Positions 51,752-62,759 of a stretch of DNA of 64,000 nt are shown here, piece by piece (the stretch's first letter is position 1; every line of letters starts with the position of its first letter). Under the pieces are notes generated by a model. The model ran no database searches and was not told the origin of the DNA. It saw only the letters and a list, made by a program, of their open reading frames with translations. The position numbers and the translations under genes are program-made. Origin of the DNA: Leptidea sinapis (Eukaryota > Arthropoda > Insecta > Lepidoptera > Pieridae); assembly GCF_905404315.1 (NCBI RefSeq), contig NC_066282.1:12672501-12736500 (forward strand), read 5' to 3'.

Positions 51752-52060
51752 CCGACTTCAAAAAAAGGAGGAGGTTCTCAATTCGTCGGTATGTTTTTTT
51801 TTATGTTTGTTACCTTGGACTGAGTGAACTAAGTTAAATCTTTTTATATTTGAACGCTGGTGCTTCCCGTGTGGTCCCATAGCAGTTGCATTGGTCCAGG
51901 TCGATAATTCTTTTTTTAAAGGAAAGCTTCAAAGGAAGTTTGGTTATATTCAGATTCACTAAAAATCTAAAAATAAAATAAAATTTTAATAAAAGATATA
52001 ATATGCAATAAAAAGTATGAAAATAATTGAGTATTTTTTATACAATCTAATTAATTAATC
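51752..52060 (+). repeat. GACTTCAAAAA repeat, sense copy
   Basis: ACCGACTTCAAAAAAAGGAG, GAGGTTCTCAATTCGTCGGT, CTGGTGCTTCCCGTGTGGTC and CAGATTCACTAAAAATCTAA. It is a common lepidopteran non-coding repeat; its class is unknown to me. Confidence 0.7.
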
Positions 52061-52136
52061 TACTTTTAGTAACGATTATTGCATTTACTTATATGTATTT
52101 AAAAATGCTAAATAATAAAATAATGAATAGTATAAA

Positions 52137-52204
52137 TCGTGCCAATAAAGAAACGATTCTGAATTGGCGACCAAGAATTTAGAATCGATTCTTTATTGGC
52201 ACGA
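52137..52204. repeat. Short hairpin with 24-bp arms
   Basis: TCGTGCCAATAAAGAAACGA facing TCGATTCTTTATTGGCACGA, loop ~20 bp. One mismatch/indel in the arms. Confidence 0.85.
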
Positions 52205-52584
52205 GTTAAGTAAATTTTGTTTTATTAAGCCTCGACTCTGAAGTATTTTTGTTAGCTTGTCGAACTAGCTCAGAGTATAAATACTTTTAAAAATGTGATA
52301 TTGTATATGTTAACAATTTATAGTTTTAAAGAATCTATCTTTATAGTTAAAGGACGTCTTGCAGAAGATGAAATTAAATTCAAGATCAATCTTTAATTCA
52401 AGCAATTTAAGAGATATTAATTCAAATAGTCGTTATTGGCTTTGCATACAAAAATTTTTTCGTGTTCTCCGCTCTATGTATACCTACATTAACATCTTAG
52501 GCATTACATTCTATCTTATATTATATTAATTATTAGTGACCAGGCGATTATTTCTTAACTATTACACATATATAACCTACTCCC

Positions 52585-53025
52585 GTTACAGTTGCCTTGG
52601 ACAAATAATCCAGTTAGGCAGGTCCAATTTCGGTAAAGAGGTCACTCGTCGAATCCAACTCCGGATGGGCTGCGTTAAGGAAGCTCTGTAAAATATACTC
52701 GTCCAAAATACCACAGTGTCTGAAGACGAAGGTTTTTAACCAATGTGTGTTGTCTGTGATGACTTACGGAACGCAGACGTGTTTGCGAACTATGGGCCTT
52801 ATGAGGAAACTCATTGTCGCTCAGAGGGCAATGGACTATGCTCGGAGTTTCTCTGCGAGATCGAAACAGAAATGAGGAGAACCAAAGTCACTGACATAGC
52901 CCAAATGGTTGCGAATCTGAAGTGGCTGTGGGCAGGGCACATTGCTCGACGGACACATGACCGTTGGGGCAGTAAAGTCTTCAAATGGCGACTACGTCCT
53001 CGAAGACGTAGTGTTGGTAGTAATC
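52585..53025 (+). pseudogene. RTE-like LINE C-terminal fragment, copy 3
   Basis: Begins in the RT thumb (VALDK*SS*AGPISVKRSLVE-like, i.e. the IQLGRSNF.KEVTRRIQ region out of frame), then the Q..SEDEGF, TYGTQTW and MRKLIVAQRAM regions, then EMRRTKVTDIAQMVANLKWL, WAGHIARRTHDRWGSKVFKW and RPRRRSVGS. It stops at 53022, before the RW..D.. end, so it is truncated at both ends. Several frame changes. Confidence 0.78.
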
Positions 53026-53029
53026 TCAT

Positions 53030-53864
53030 ACTATATGTATGGAAGTGATTAATATTAAAAAATTGGTTACTTCTCGTTTGAATTTTGAAAAGTTATTGTA
53101 GCCATCTTAGTGATTAGGTAACGTAATTTCAAAATCAGTTTAAAGTTTTTTGATATTCATAATATTAACGGAGTAATTTCCTGGTCACACTTTACTATTG
53201 CAATCTTTATATGTATATCAAATAGAATAGAATATCAAATTTCTTTTCATGCTGACATCGTACCAACAATAATGGGTCATGGAAATCATGTATAGATTAA
53301 TAAAATCCAAAATTTAAAACGAAAATAAACATATCGGAAATGTTCAATAATATATCATATGTTTATTACGTTCCTACAAACATTGTACGTGCTGGAAATG
53401 AATTCCATAAATCGTTTCTCAGTGATACTATTTCCGAGTCACCCCTTTGATTAAAGTGCGTGCGTGAAATAAGCGAAGCAGCTTCTTGTCGACCACCCAT
53501 CGTGTCGGTGACTGCCTAACGTGCTCGCCGTCACTTCTTATGATTTATTTAACTGCGTCTGCAGACGCCATTTGAATACACTTCAGGCCAACTTTATTAA
53601 CCCACTCTTACCCACTCTATCATTTAATATCTTATTTTATACGATATATGAAACTTTTATTGCATCGTCTCAAACTTTTTCGTGTTGCACGTCACGTGAC
53701 GGTCGGACGCAGCCATATAGTTCGCAGCAGCTGACCGTTTAGTGTATAGACTATTACTCATTTGTGCCAGTGCCCCATGCTATTTTGTTTGTTTTAAATA
53801 TTTCCCATTATCATTCCAATTTTCCAAGTATACAATTATGATGAATGGAATTCCAAAACTTCTT
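53030..53864. other. No recognisable feature
   Basis: AT-rich spacer of ~830 bp. A 73-codon plus-strand frame at 53521-53742 shows no family motif. Confidence 0.4.
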
Positions 53865-53865
53865 A

Positions 53866-54256
53866 GTTAAATGTTTAATAAAGTCCCAGCCACTGTTCAG
53901 GCATTATCTATAAATAAAATTAAATGTTTTATAAAAAAATGGCTCTGTCGTAAATCCTATTACTCCACTGCTGAATATCTAAATGATCGGACAGCCTGGG
54001 ACTAGATTGTGATTATTTTATAGCGACTGTACAATATTGTATATTTTTATTGAAAAGAGCGCATAAAAAAGAATGCTGGGAGAGTTTCTTGCGCCGCTTC
54101 TTCTCTCTCAGAGCGCCATTTGTTTCCGAAGCGGTAGTAGTATCTAGTAGTATAAGAAATGACATCAAAAAGAATTCTAAAGGAATCAATTTTGAGAAAA
54201 TAAATGCCTTTTATGCCTTTTATAATGTGAAAAAAAGTTTTACTTTTACTGAGGTT
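53866..54256 (+). pseudogene. KWLCR-family LINE 3' end, copy 2
   Basis: FNKVPATVQALSINKIKCFI, KKWLCRKSYYSTAEYLND, RTAWD and TAG at 54003-54005, then the 3' UTR (GCGCCGCTTCTTCTCTCTCA, CCATTTGTTTCCGAAGCGGT, AAAGGAATCAATTTTGAGAA). It is the uninterrupted counterpart of the copy at 11.9-12.6 kb, which shows where CR1 copy C went in. Confidence 0.78.
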
Positions 54257-54414
54257 TCATAAAATAACACTCCTTTTTTATTATTTTATTCGGAAAACTT
54301 CAAGTTTACACCAATAGGTACAGTTTTCACTTATATGTAATAACAATAGCAATTATTGTAATTTACAGTTAAGAAAAATACATGAACTTAGAAGTAAAAT
54401 ATAACAAGAATTCT

Positions 54415-55520
54415 GCTGCAAAGTCAAAACACGTCGTCAAAATCGGCGAGCAGCTTTCCAGTTACCCGACCGGAACACGCAAGTTCTGGTCGTTGTCGAA
54501 AGCTGCTCTTGGTAACTTCAGCCAGCCGTCCATGCCGCCGTTGCACATGAGGAATGACACCCTGGCCCATACGGCAAAAGAGAAAGCTGATCTCCTGTGC
54601 GCTCTTTTCGCCTCTAACTCGACTCTTGACGACAACGGAAAAACACCGCCGACCATCCCGCGGTGTCAGAGCTCTATGCCTGAAGTACAGTTCAGACAGA
54701 AAACTGTTAGGCGAGCTCTGTTTTCGTTGGACGTCAGGAAGTCAAGCGGGCCGGATGGCATTTCTCCAATTGTGCTTAGAACGTGTGCCCCTGAGTTAAC
54801 ACCGGTGCTAACGCGTTTATTCCAGCACTCTTATTCCAAAGGCGTAGTCCCTGACTCATGGAAGTCAGCCCTTGTCCATCCGATCCAAAAAAAAAGGAGA
54901 CAGTTCGGATCCGGCAAACTACAGGCCTATTGCTATTACCTCCCTGCTCTCCAAATATCATGGAGAGCATAATTAGCCGTCAGCTCTTGGTATACCTAGA
55001 GGGTCACCAGTTGATCAACGACCGACAATACGGGTTTTGCCATGGTTGGTCGGCAGGTGATCTTCTGGTATACCTAACACATAGATGGTCTGTGGGTATT
55101 GAAAGCAAGGGGGAAGGCCTGGCAGTTAGCCTGGATATAGCGAAGGCCTTTGATCGTCTATGGCACAAGGCGCTCCTCTCTAAACTTCCATCATTTGGGC
55201 TTCCCGAGAGCTTGTGCAAGTGGACCTCCAGCTTCCTCACTGGGCGCAGCATACAGGTCGTTGTCGACGGACATTGCTTGAACCCGAAGCCCGTGAATGC
55301 TGGAGTGCCCCAAGGCTGTGTGCTATCTCCTACGCTGTTTCTTCTGCATATCAATGATATGTTGGACACCTCCAACATTCATTGCTATGCAGATGACAGC
55401 ACTGGTGATGCCGTATACACGGGCCATGCACGTCTCTCTCGGGAAATCATCGACCAGTGCCGGGAGAAACTTCTATCGAGTCCTCTCTTGAGAAGGTCGC
55501 GGAATGGGGTAAATTGAACC
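54415..55520 (+). pseudogene. CR1 copy F: reverse transcriptase domain
   Basis: The N-terminal part (SSYPTGTRKFWSLSKAALGN, VRKSSGPDGISPIVLRT, SYSKGVVPDSWKSALVHPI) runs to a stretch of nine A (54887-54895) that has one base more than copy B and shifts the frame. The other frame carries on: LVYLEGHQLINDRQYGF, LDIAKAFDRLWHKALL (motif A), NAGVPQGCVLSPTLFLLHIN (motif B), CYADDSTGDAVYTGHARLS (catalytic YADD, motif C). A second shift near 55470-55510 (SIESSLEKV is damaged) ends the frame. All RT core motifs are intact, so damage is light compared with the other copies. Confidence 0.92.
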
Positions 55521-56230
55521 TTGTCTAATTTAATCCCCAGAAGACTCAAGTTTGCTCGTTTACCACTAAAAAAACCCCATTTGTCGCATCACCGCTCTTC
55601 GACAACACTTCCCTAAAAGCCTCACCTAGTATCGGAATACTGGGTCTCGAAATCTCGAACGATTGCCAATTCCGTGGCCATCTGGAGGGCAAACCCAAAT
55701 TGGCTTCAAAGAAATTGGGCGTCATTAATAGAGCACGGCACTACTTCAAGCCGGCCCACATTCTAGCGCAGTACAAAGCGCAGGTCCGGCCACACATGGA
55801 GTATTGCTGTCATCTCTGGTCTGGTGCACCCCAGTATCAGCTCGATCCATTTGACCGCGTGCAACGTAGAGCAGCTCGAATTGTCGGGGACCCAGTACTC
55901 TGTGAACGGCTGGATCACTTGGCGTTGCGTAGAGACGTCGCTTCATTGTGTGTCTTCTACCGCATTTATCACGGGGAGTGTTCCGAAGAGCTGTTTTACC
56001 TAATTCCTGCCGCCGAATTCCACCTTCGCACGACACACCACAAGTTAGGATATCATCCTCACCATCTGGATGTGTGGCGGTCCTCCACAGTGCGGTTTAC
56101 AAGGAGCTTTCTTCCACGTACTATAAAGCTGTGGAATGAACTTCCTTGTGCGGTTTTTCCGGGAAGATACGACATGGGTACCTTCAAAAAAAGCGCGTAC
56201 ACCTTCAACCGGCCGGCAACGCTCCTGTGA
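55521..56230 (+). pseudogene. CR1 copy F: post-RT C-terminal region
   Basis: Starts with FTTKKTPFVASPLFDNTSL, PSIGILGLEISNDCQFRGHL and KKLGVINRARHYFKPAHILA, then VRPHMEYCCHLWSGAPQYQL, VQRRAARIVGDPVLCERLDH, LALRRDVASLCVFYRIYHGE, SFLPRTIKLWNELPCAVFPG, RYDMGTFKKSAYTF. From about 55615 the frame is open to 56230; a small change (CTTCAACCGGCCGGC) alters the last residues. It contains the ~150 bp deleted in copy B. Confidence 0.85.
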
Positions 56231-56329
56231 TATCTCTGGTGTTGCAAGAGAGTATGGGCGGTGGTGATCACTTAACAACAGGTGACCCGTACGCTCGTTT
56301 GTCAAAATAAAAAAAACAAGAATTCTATA

Positions 56330-56920
56330 ATGCTAGCAAAATCTTTTCAAGGAAATGCTTAGTTAAAATTAAATAGGGCTAAAAGAACACGAATTTAGGA
56401 TATGAACATAAAATAATATTAATAGTCAGAACATTGGGTCAGAATTATAGGTAATTCAAACTTACATCTTATAATTTACTGAACCAATATTTTGAAAGTA
56501 ATGATTTAATAGTGTTAGGCTTAGAGCTAAATATATCAACGTGTTGAAGTCAGGAAGGTTAATCAAATTGTTAAAATTACTTGCAGTTCGTATAAAAAAT
56601 GAATGAATATTAGGGTAATCAATATGCTATATTGCGACCGCGTGCATTGTCAGCACGCATTTGACAGCGGGCAAGCACAAAACGTGACAAATACTAGGTT
56701 ACTTTTATTTAAATTGAATTCATACAAGTGAGTGAGTTTGGTAACTCTGACATGGTTGAGACAGATATTATAAACAAATAATTATTAACGCAAGATTTGG
56801 TTGCTAAAGTGCTAAAGGAGAGCAAAAACAATGCCCAGCCTCCTCTACGTCGCATTGGCATAATAAAATGGGTAATATCATAACATAGTTGAATTTTATC
56901 GTTTGTTTGATGTTTAAGAA
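56330..56920. other. No recognisable feature
   Basis: AT-rich spacer. I see nothing that I can name. Confidence 0.4.
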
Positions 56921-56921
56921 T

Positions 56922-57130
56922 CAAATCAAATCAAAATCACTTTATTCATGTAGGTTACGGAAATGACAATTAAGAATCCCAAAAATTTTTTTTTTTCTTA
57001 TTGAATCTACTGCTACTTCGTAAAGGTTTGAGCTAATGAGAAGAAGTAGCAAAAAAACTCATTGCCACTCTTTTAAATCGAGATTTACGTTTTCATCGAA
57101 TTAAACCATAGTCGATAATATTAATATTTA
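56922..57130 (-). repeat. LINE-M 3' end, copy 4, with tail
   Basis: Minus strand it ends ..CCTACATGAATAAAGTGATT followed by TTGATTTGATTTGATT, a simple tail typical of LINE 3' ends. Upstream are AGAGTGGCAATGAGTTTTTT, GCTACTTCTTCTCATTAGCT and CAAACCTTTACGAAGTAGCA. It sets the orientation of the other LINE-M pieces. Confidence 0.6.
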
Positions 57131-57539
57131 TAATAAAATTAAAAAATTTAAACAAAATTTTTGTATTCATATTAATACTTATTTAATATATTTTTTGTAA
57201 TATAAAAGTTAATCTGCCATTTTATTTGCCACTAACTCTATAAAATATATTAATTTGATGATTATGAATTCATTGAAGATTAAAATTTTAAGAGAGTTTT
57301 CTCACGCGATAGGAATTATGATAGCAATCTCCTTTGTCAATGTTTACTAATTATTATAACTGTGTTTGTTTAATGGTTGTAAACAATTTTCTAGAATAAA
57401 TTGAATATTTATACTTACCTTTAAATGAAAATTTTAATCTTATTAGAGATATTCACCGGCAACGGAAAGCGGGTTTTATTCCTTGGCAACTTTATTTCAG
57501 CACATCGAATTATAACTAATGAACTCCAATTAGACAACC

Positions 57540-57884
57540 AAAGGGAGGCCTTTATCCATTGCAGGACAAGGGCCTCCCCCAAGGAACTCCACTACGATTG
57601 GTCCTGCGCTGCCCATCTCTAACTTATTCCAGTGATATATTCTAGATCGTCGGTAGATCTTGTAGGGGCCCTACCAACACTGCGTCTTCCAATACGTGGT
57701 CGTGATTCTTTACTGTCCTAACGGCCACCTTTCCTTAGAGTTTTGTGCCACTGCCACTTTAGTTTCGCAATTAATCGGCTATGTCGGTGACTTCTTCTAC
57801 GGATATCCTCATTGCTGATTCGATCTCACCTACCATAAATGCCCTGGGAGCGACCATGAGCTTTCTCATCTCATCACCAAGGAT
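57540..57884 (-). pseudogene. RTE-like LINE C-terminal fragment, copy 4
   Basis: Minus strand: LGDEMRKLMVAPRAFMVGEI, ESAMRISVEEVTDIAD, then (after frame changes) regions matching KLK.QWQ..., RPRIGRRSVGRAPTRSTD and the GEALVLQWIKAS end. It abuts another LINE fragment on its 5' side. Confidence 0.7.
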
Positions 57885-58295
57885 CAAAAGTCTTCTTCTT
57901 CTTAGTCGGACACTTGTCAGAGTGGTCGTGGTTGCGCTGACGAAATACACGGTGGGGTGTTCGGTGAGTCGATATCCTTTCTGAGGGTAGCTCTCCTGGG
58001 GATGTGCTTCCATTTCTGACGGTTAGAGGCGTTGCGAGTACACTGGATGATGGTGGACTCAGTAGCCTTTGTGATGGCGTCTATCCAGCGGATTGGCGAT
58101 AGACTGCGTGCTCTGTTGCCTTCCACCTGGCCCTGAACTACCATCCTCTCCATAGAGTTCTCATTTCTAGAGACGTGACCAAAGAACTTCAGTATTCTTA
58201 GTTGTACAATTGATGATAGTCTGTCTTTAATACGAAGCTCTTTGAGGATGGATACATTGGTGCCGTCCACGGGATCTTTAGGAGGCATCTCCAAT
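57885..58295 (-). pseudogene. LINE ORF2 C-terminal fragment, second RTE-like family
   Basis: The frame opening at 58294 reads ELRIKDRLSSIVQLRILKFF, GHVSRNENSMERMVVQGQVE, GNRARSLSPIRWIDAITKAT, CTRNASNRQKWKHIPRR. The order L..RIL.FFGH..R......ER.VV.G.VEG.R.RGRSP.RW.D.I....., then A.(D/N)R..W..I.R, is the post-RT end of a non-LTR family distinct from the neighbouring RTE one. 125 codons are open, the rest of the element is absent. Confidence 0.72.
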
Positions 58296-58388
58296 ATGGA
58301 TCAAGAGTTATCATTTAATTTCATTAATATTGAATACATTGTGTAATTGGACCTCAATTATAGAAATGTTTCAACTTTAGATCTTATA

Positions 58389-58606
58389 TACGTCTTGATA
58401 GACTGTGACAGCTGTGAAAACGTTGAAAAAAATTGAGGTTGACTGTCAACCTCTATATCGAACAATGTACGCACGCTAACACAAAGTGACATACAAATCG
58501 CGAGTGTAAAACGTAGCTTGACACGCACAATCAAGCAATAAAACTGTTTTTTATTTATATATATTCATCGGTTGTTTAACAGCAAAAGGCTCTATCTAGA
58601 CGCATA
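58389..58606. mobile_element. MITE-2 copy 3
   Basis: TACGTCTTGATAGACTGTGA at the left, GCTCTATCTAGACGCATA at the right as an imperfect inverted end. Internal TGACAGCTGTGAAAACGTTG, CACGCTAACACAAAGTGACA. A TTTATTTATATATA run near 58550. Confidence 0.7.
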
Positions 58607-58931
58607 AATTATCTGAGGTTTCAAGCTTTTAATTAGGACAAATATATCTTTAAGGCGTGGATATACAGAGTGTTCACTAAAACTATACTCCTTCACCTTT
58701 GTTTAGCAAGTATTTTCAACGTGCAAGTCGCTTTAAAGTTTATCACAGGGGCTAAACCACACAGAACGGTGTTGACACAGTGTGGTAAGAGCCTCATAAC
58801 TGTCTCGTATAGTACACGTCCGTCTTAACAACATTAAGCTTTTTACTGTTACGTTGCTTAGAAACATTATATTGTGTTATACTTCAAGTGAAACCTATTA
58901 TAGTTTCATCGTGAAACCCTTAGATCATTAA

Positions 58932-59153
58932 TACGTTTAGATGGACTATGACAGCTGTGAAAACGTCGAATATTAAGTTTATATGTCGGTAATTACGTTT
59001 TAAACTTACCTCTATTTTGAGGAATTCACGCACACTAACACAAAGTGTCACACAAATCGCGAGTGTAAGACATAGCTGTTCACGCACACTAAACTAATAT
59101 TCCTGGCCTGTTTTTATCGATTGACTAAAAGCAAGGGACTCTATCTAGGTGTA
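58932..59153. mobile_element. MITE-2 copy 4
   Basis: TACGTTTAGATGGACTATGA at the left and CTCTATCTAGGTGTA at the right. Internal CACACTAACACAAAGTGTCA and CGCGAGTGTAAGACATAGCT. It has an extra TATGTCGGTAATTACG segment relative to copy 3. Confidence 0.7.
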
Positions 59154-59573
59154 TAAATTATTTAAACTTTTAGAATTTCATGTAATACATTACATATTTT
59201 TCTAGACAATTAGAAAACAAAGTATTAAGTAATATTCATTCAAGAAAAAGTTGGTTGTGTTTTCATTTAGTTTAAAAGCATCGTACAGGGCAGCCCCTTG
59301 CTAGATTTCTCTTGCATACCAATAAATCTCCTGAATCTTACTAGGAAACATACACTGAATATAATCATACATACACTGAAGATAACTATGTATATAATCT
59401 TTTAGATGAAACTGATTTGTCATGAACGGCGAATCGACCAATTGAGACAATATTTTCCAGTAAAATTTATCAGAATAATTACACTATTGTAATTTTATAT
59501 TATATTGTATTTTAACGCAGGAATTTATTTATCTATACAAAATCCACTGCTCTTAAAATATTCAAATAATACA

Positions 59574-59892
59574 TCTTTATATATATAAAATTCTCGTGTC
59601 ATGGTGTTAAACATTGAACTCCTCCGAAACGGCTTGACTCATTCTCATGAAATTTTGAGTGCATATTGGGTAGGTCTGAGAATCGGACATCTATTTTTCA
59701 TCCCCCTAAATGTTAAGGGTGGTCCACACGATTTTTTTTTAATTTTTTGACATTTTTTTTAAATTTATTAGTTAATTAGTTAATTTATTAAAAAACACAT
59801 ATAACTTCAAATTTTTAAGCCATCTACGATCAACAGTTACTTTTGTATCGCGATTTTAATATCGGCAATACAACGTTTGCTAGGTCAGCTAG
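59574..59892 (+). mobile_element. Lep1-like non-autonomous Helitron copy 5
   Basis: A|TCTTTATATATATAAAATTC at the start and AACGTTTGCTAGGTCAGCTAG at the end (319 bp). The 3' flank is A instead of T, and GCTGGGTCAG has become GCTAGGTCAG, so it is slightly decayed. Confidence 0.8.
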
Positions 59893-59894
59893 AA

Positions 59895-60505
59895 TAATTA
59901 TAAATATTATGATCTGTCAGCCAAAAGGCCTGAATTTTTATGCAATCAGTACAGTATAACACCATGATTGTATTTAGGCAGACGGTAGTCAGGATATAAG
60001 TGTGAATTTGTTTTAATGTGATAAAAACACAGGATTTAAACAATGAAAAGATAGCTAACTAACATGAAATGAAACTCAATCATATCTCAATTTTAATTTT
60101 TAATTAATCTTAATAAAATTATAAAATTATCTCTCAACTAATATTGTTAACATTATATAATATCTGTCATAAAAGAAACTTGGTTTGCAGATGCTCGTAA
60201 CGAGTATACGTCGAATAGCCAATAACCCTTTACATACAATGCTGAATACGAAAAAAATAAGATTTTACATAATAATTCATCATCCTAAAATTATTAATTT
60301 TAAAACACTAAATGCAATTTACGTTAAAATGTTCTTTAACATACTTTGCTCTTAACAAAGTGCAAGGCGTTAGTAATACAGCAGGGAACGGAAGCAGGTG
60401 TGTTGTGTTAAATTTTATGCTCTGATACTTACACAACCATATAGCTCTAAATTTGCTTATATAAAATTCAATTTTCCTTGTATATATTAAAATACCAGCT
60501 GTTTT
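59895..60505. other. No recognisable feature
   Basis: AT-rich spacer. I see nothing that I can name. Confidence 0.4.
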
Positions 60506-60509
60506 AGAG

Positions 60510-60990
60510 CAAAATGGTATTACCCGCCGCGATGGCAAGCGTCCTGATAGAAAGACGCTGGTGGCTTGGGCACGGGAAGAGCGCTGGTGTGGGACGCGAC
60601 TTGCGTCGACACTCTGGCGCCTTCTCATGTCCAAGTTACATCAGGTTGGTGCTGGGGCTGCTGCTTCGACTAACGAAGACAGCAAACATCGCAAATATCT
60701 CAGTGAGTCATACATCTTTGTGCCATTTGGTGTCGAGACACTCGGCCCGTGGGGCCCAGAGGCGTGGAGAATGTTCAAAATACTATCTTCGCGCCTCAAT
60801 AAGGCTACTGGAAACCCAAGCGCTGGCAGCTATTTCGGTCAACGGATCAGCCTTGCTATCCAACGCGGTAATGCTGCCAGTGTTCTTGGTACGCTTCCAC
60901 ATAATGATGGTTTTAATTTTATGTAGTCATAGTATTGTAAATATAGTTACAAGATTTGTTTTGTTTGAATCATAAATCCTATTTCCATTG
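60510..60990 (+). pseudogene. LINE C-terminal domain (QRG family), copy 3, best preserved
   Basis: A 121-codon frame (60561-60926) reads MAWAREERWCGTRLASTLW, KHRKYLSESYIFVPFGVETL, GPWGPEAWRMFKILSSRLNK, SAGSYFGQRISLAIQRGNAA and SVLGTLPHNDGFNFM, then TAG. This is the conserved C-terminal domain that ends ORF2 of some non-LTR retrotransposons. The stretch upstream reads in another frame, indicating a frameshift near 60600. The 3' UTR (TAGTCATAGTATTGTAAATA) is shared with copies 1 and 2. No RT is present. Confidence 0.72.
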
Positions 60991-60994
60991 TATG

Positions 60995-61545
60995 AAGGAA
61001 TTATTATTCGCTTAATGTAAATCAGTTACTGAGAAGTGGCTCATAAGACCACTGAATATGAATATGTTTTAATTATTATTTTAATATATAAATCCAGTGT
61101 TCTGATGCTTGTTTCTAGTGAACTCCGGATTTTAATGGGGTTACTTCATGGAGTGCATTTTAGCTCAATTTGAGAGATGGGATAGTTGTTTTATTTCGAT
61201 TTGGGACCTGTAATTATTTTATTCCCAATATTTGTTTTGTATTGACATAAGCAAAAAAAAAATAATATTGATAGCTTAGAAATTTTAAAAAGCGAGTACG
61301 TCAGTATAAGCCTAACTTGAGCTCCTTGGAAGCAACTTTGTACTGACGTAAAATAAAAAAAAAATAAAAATTATGAATAGAAACGTAATAAGTCTGTTAA
61401 AATTTGACGGTTCGGGGAGTTGAATTAAAATTGAAAGTAATCATCAGTATTCAGTTCTAATCATAATTAATAATTAATTGTGTTCTTTATTATGTCACTG
61501 TGTATTAAAACTACACTAGTAATAGTGTACAGAAGACTAAGTGTT
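60995..61545. other. No recognisable feature
   Basis: AT-rich spacer with two A-rich runs (61253-61262, 61347-61367). Nothing that I can name. Confidence 0.4.
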
Positions 61546-61640
61546 TTTTTATGGAAGAGGAGGACCAACGAGCGTACGGTCACGTGATATTAAGTGATCA
61601 TCGCCGCCCACATTCTCTTGCAACACCAGAGGTATTGTCA
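61545..61640 (-). pseudogene. CR1-like LINE 3' end fragment
   Basis: T run, ATGGAAGAGGAGGACCAACG, AGCGTACGGTCACGTGATAT, GTGATCATCGCCGCCCACAT, TCTCTTGCAACACCAGAGG. It stops at 61633, where an RNase H-like fragment begins. Confidence 0.75.
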
Positions 61641-61644
61641 AATC

Positions 61645-61870
61645 TGAGATTGGTTATACTATGGACCATACTCAAACTGTTTGTTAAAATTAAAAAATTA
61701 TTAAAACTATTTGTATGTGCGATCCTCCTCAGGGCCTCGAGGGCCGCATATACCTCTGCAGTGAAAACACTACATTTAGGGTCCAGAAGAATACTTTGAC
61801 CAAACTTGGATTGGGGATCATAAACAGCACAAAGAGCTCACTTTTACTACTATCTGTATACAAAATATAG
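61645..61870 (-). pseudogene. RNase H domain remnant of another LINE
   Basis: Minus strand: LYTDSSKSE (first catalytic Asp, as in TDGSK), then after a shift VYDPQSKFGQSILLDPKCSV, FTAEVYAALEALRRIAHTNS (catalytic Glu) and ILTNSLSMVHSI, where TDS has become TNS. This chain is the RNase H domain found behind the RT in I-, R1- and some Jockey-related LINEs. The lost Asp and the frameshift make it dead. The CR1 family of this window shows no such domain, so it stems from a different element. Confidence 0.68.
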
Positions 61871-62162
61871 TAGTTATTGTCGGAAAAAAAACTTAAAAAT
61901 TCACAATTATTAAATTTTTTTTAGTAACAATATTGGTCTCTATAATACAGGAATATGGATATGAGTAGCATGTCCACTTTGATTGTTTATTTATATTTTT
62001 AACAGCCTTATTCATTTGCAGTATAATGATAGGTAGGACTGGGAAATATCCTCGTAAATGTCAGTCTGTCTTATAAGTAAGTATCACAGGTTGAAACTCT
62101 TGGCATTCTGCACATAGACTTAGAATTTACTATTGCATAGACAACCTGACAGCCCTATAATG

Positions 62163-62428
62163 TTTTTTTAATGAAAATAAGGGACGAGATGAGCTGGACG
62201 TTCAGCTGATGGTAATTTATACTATAGATTCTTTAAGGACCCTATAATTCTTGGCTCTACAACTGAGCTGATCACCTTAAGATGTTAAGTCTCATTTGCT
62301 CAGTAATTTTACCAGCTACGGCGCTCTTCAGACCGAAACATAGTTATACTTGTACATTACTGCTTCACGGCAGAAATAGGAGCCGTTATCTGCTAGCCAG
62401 CATCCTTTGCAAAGGAGCCTCCCACTGG
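62163..62428 (-). mobile_element. SINE-A copy 9
   Basis: Antisense: T run, ATGAAAATAAGGGACGAGAT, GAGCTGGACGTTCAGCTGAT, TAAGTCTCATTTGCTCAGTA, GCTTCACGGCAGAAATAGGA, AGGAGCCTCCCACTGG. A deletion removes part of the middle (GCCCTGCCCATTACAATGC). Confidence 0.85.
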
Positions 62429-62651
62429 TGGTTTAATGCGTGATCTTTTTGATTTGTCGATGTGTGCGTTAGCTAGTTGTTTCATTTTCAAAATACTTAG
62501 AAACTAATGCAAAGCGAGGCTGAATGCTTACTGCTTGTAAATCAAAATTCGACAGAAAATAATGTATTTTTTTCTTGCAAACTGTGTTCGTGTATACGCT
62601 ACTATATTGGATGTCTATAGTAAAATAAATATAAAAATAATATAACATTTG

Positions 62652-62755
62652 CAGGAGTACAGCTATACAATAAGCTTCCGAAAACTGTTAGAGAAGCGAC
62701 TTCGCTCAACATCTTCAAAAAAAGGCTGCTATATCAATTACAAAGCAATGAATAA
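62652..62755 (+). pseudogene. LINE ORF2 C-terminus, unassigned family
   Basis: GVQLYNKLPKTVREATSLN and IFKKRLLYQLQSNE followed by TAA. The (V/I).LYNKLP...(K/R)......FK..L...L pattern is the usual end of the post-RT region in insect LINEs. Only ~34 codons survive. Confidence 0.55.
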
Positions 62756-62759
62756 AAAC

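Larger units (their letters stand above)
54403..56326 (+). mobile_element. CR1-like LINE copy F with 12-bp target duplication
   Basis: A 5'-truncated insertion of ~1.9 kb (54415-56314) flanked by AACAAGAATTCT at 54403-54414 and 56315-56326. It begins within ORF2 after the endonuclease and runs to the 3' end (CCCGTACGCTCGTTTGTC then A-rich). It covers the complete RT and C-terminal region. Confidence 0.93.

Noticed and set aside
53521..53742. 73-codon ORF as a small host gene
   Set aside because: No start context, no motif, AT-rich surroundings; length is within chance for 64 kb.
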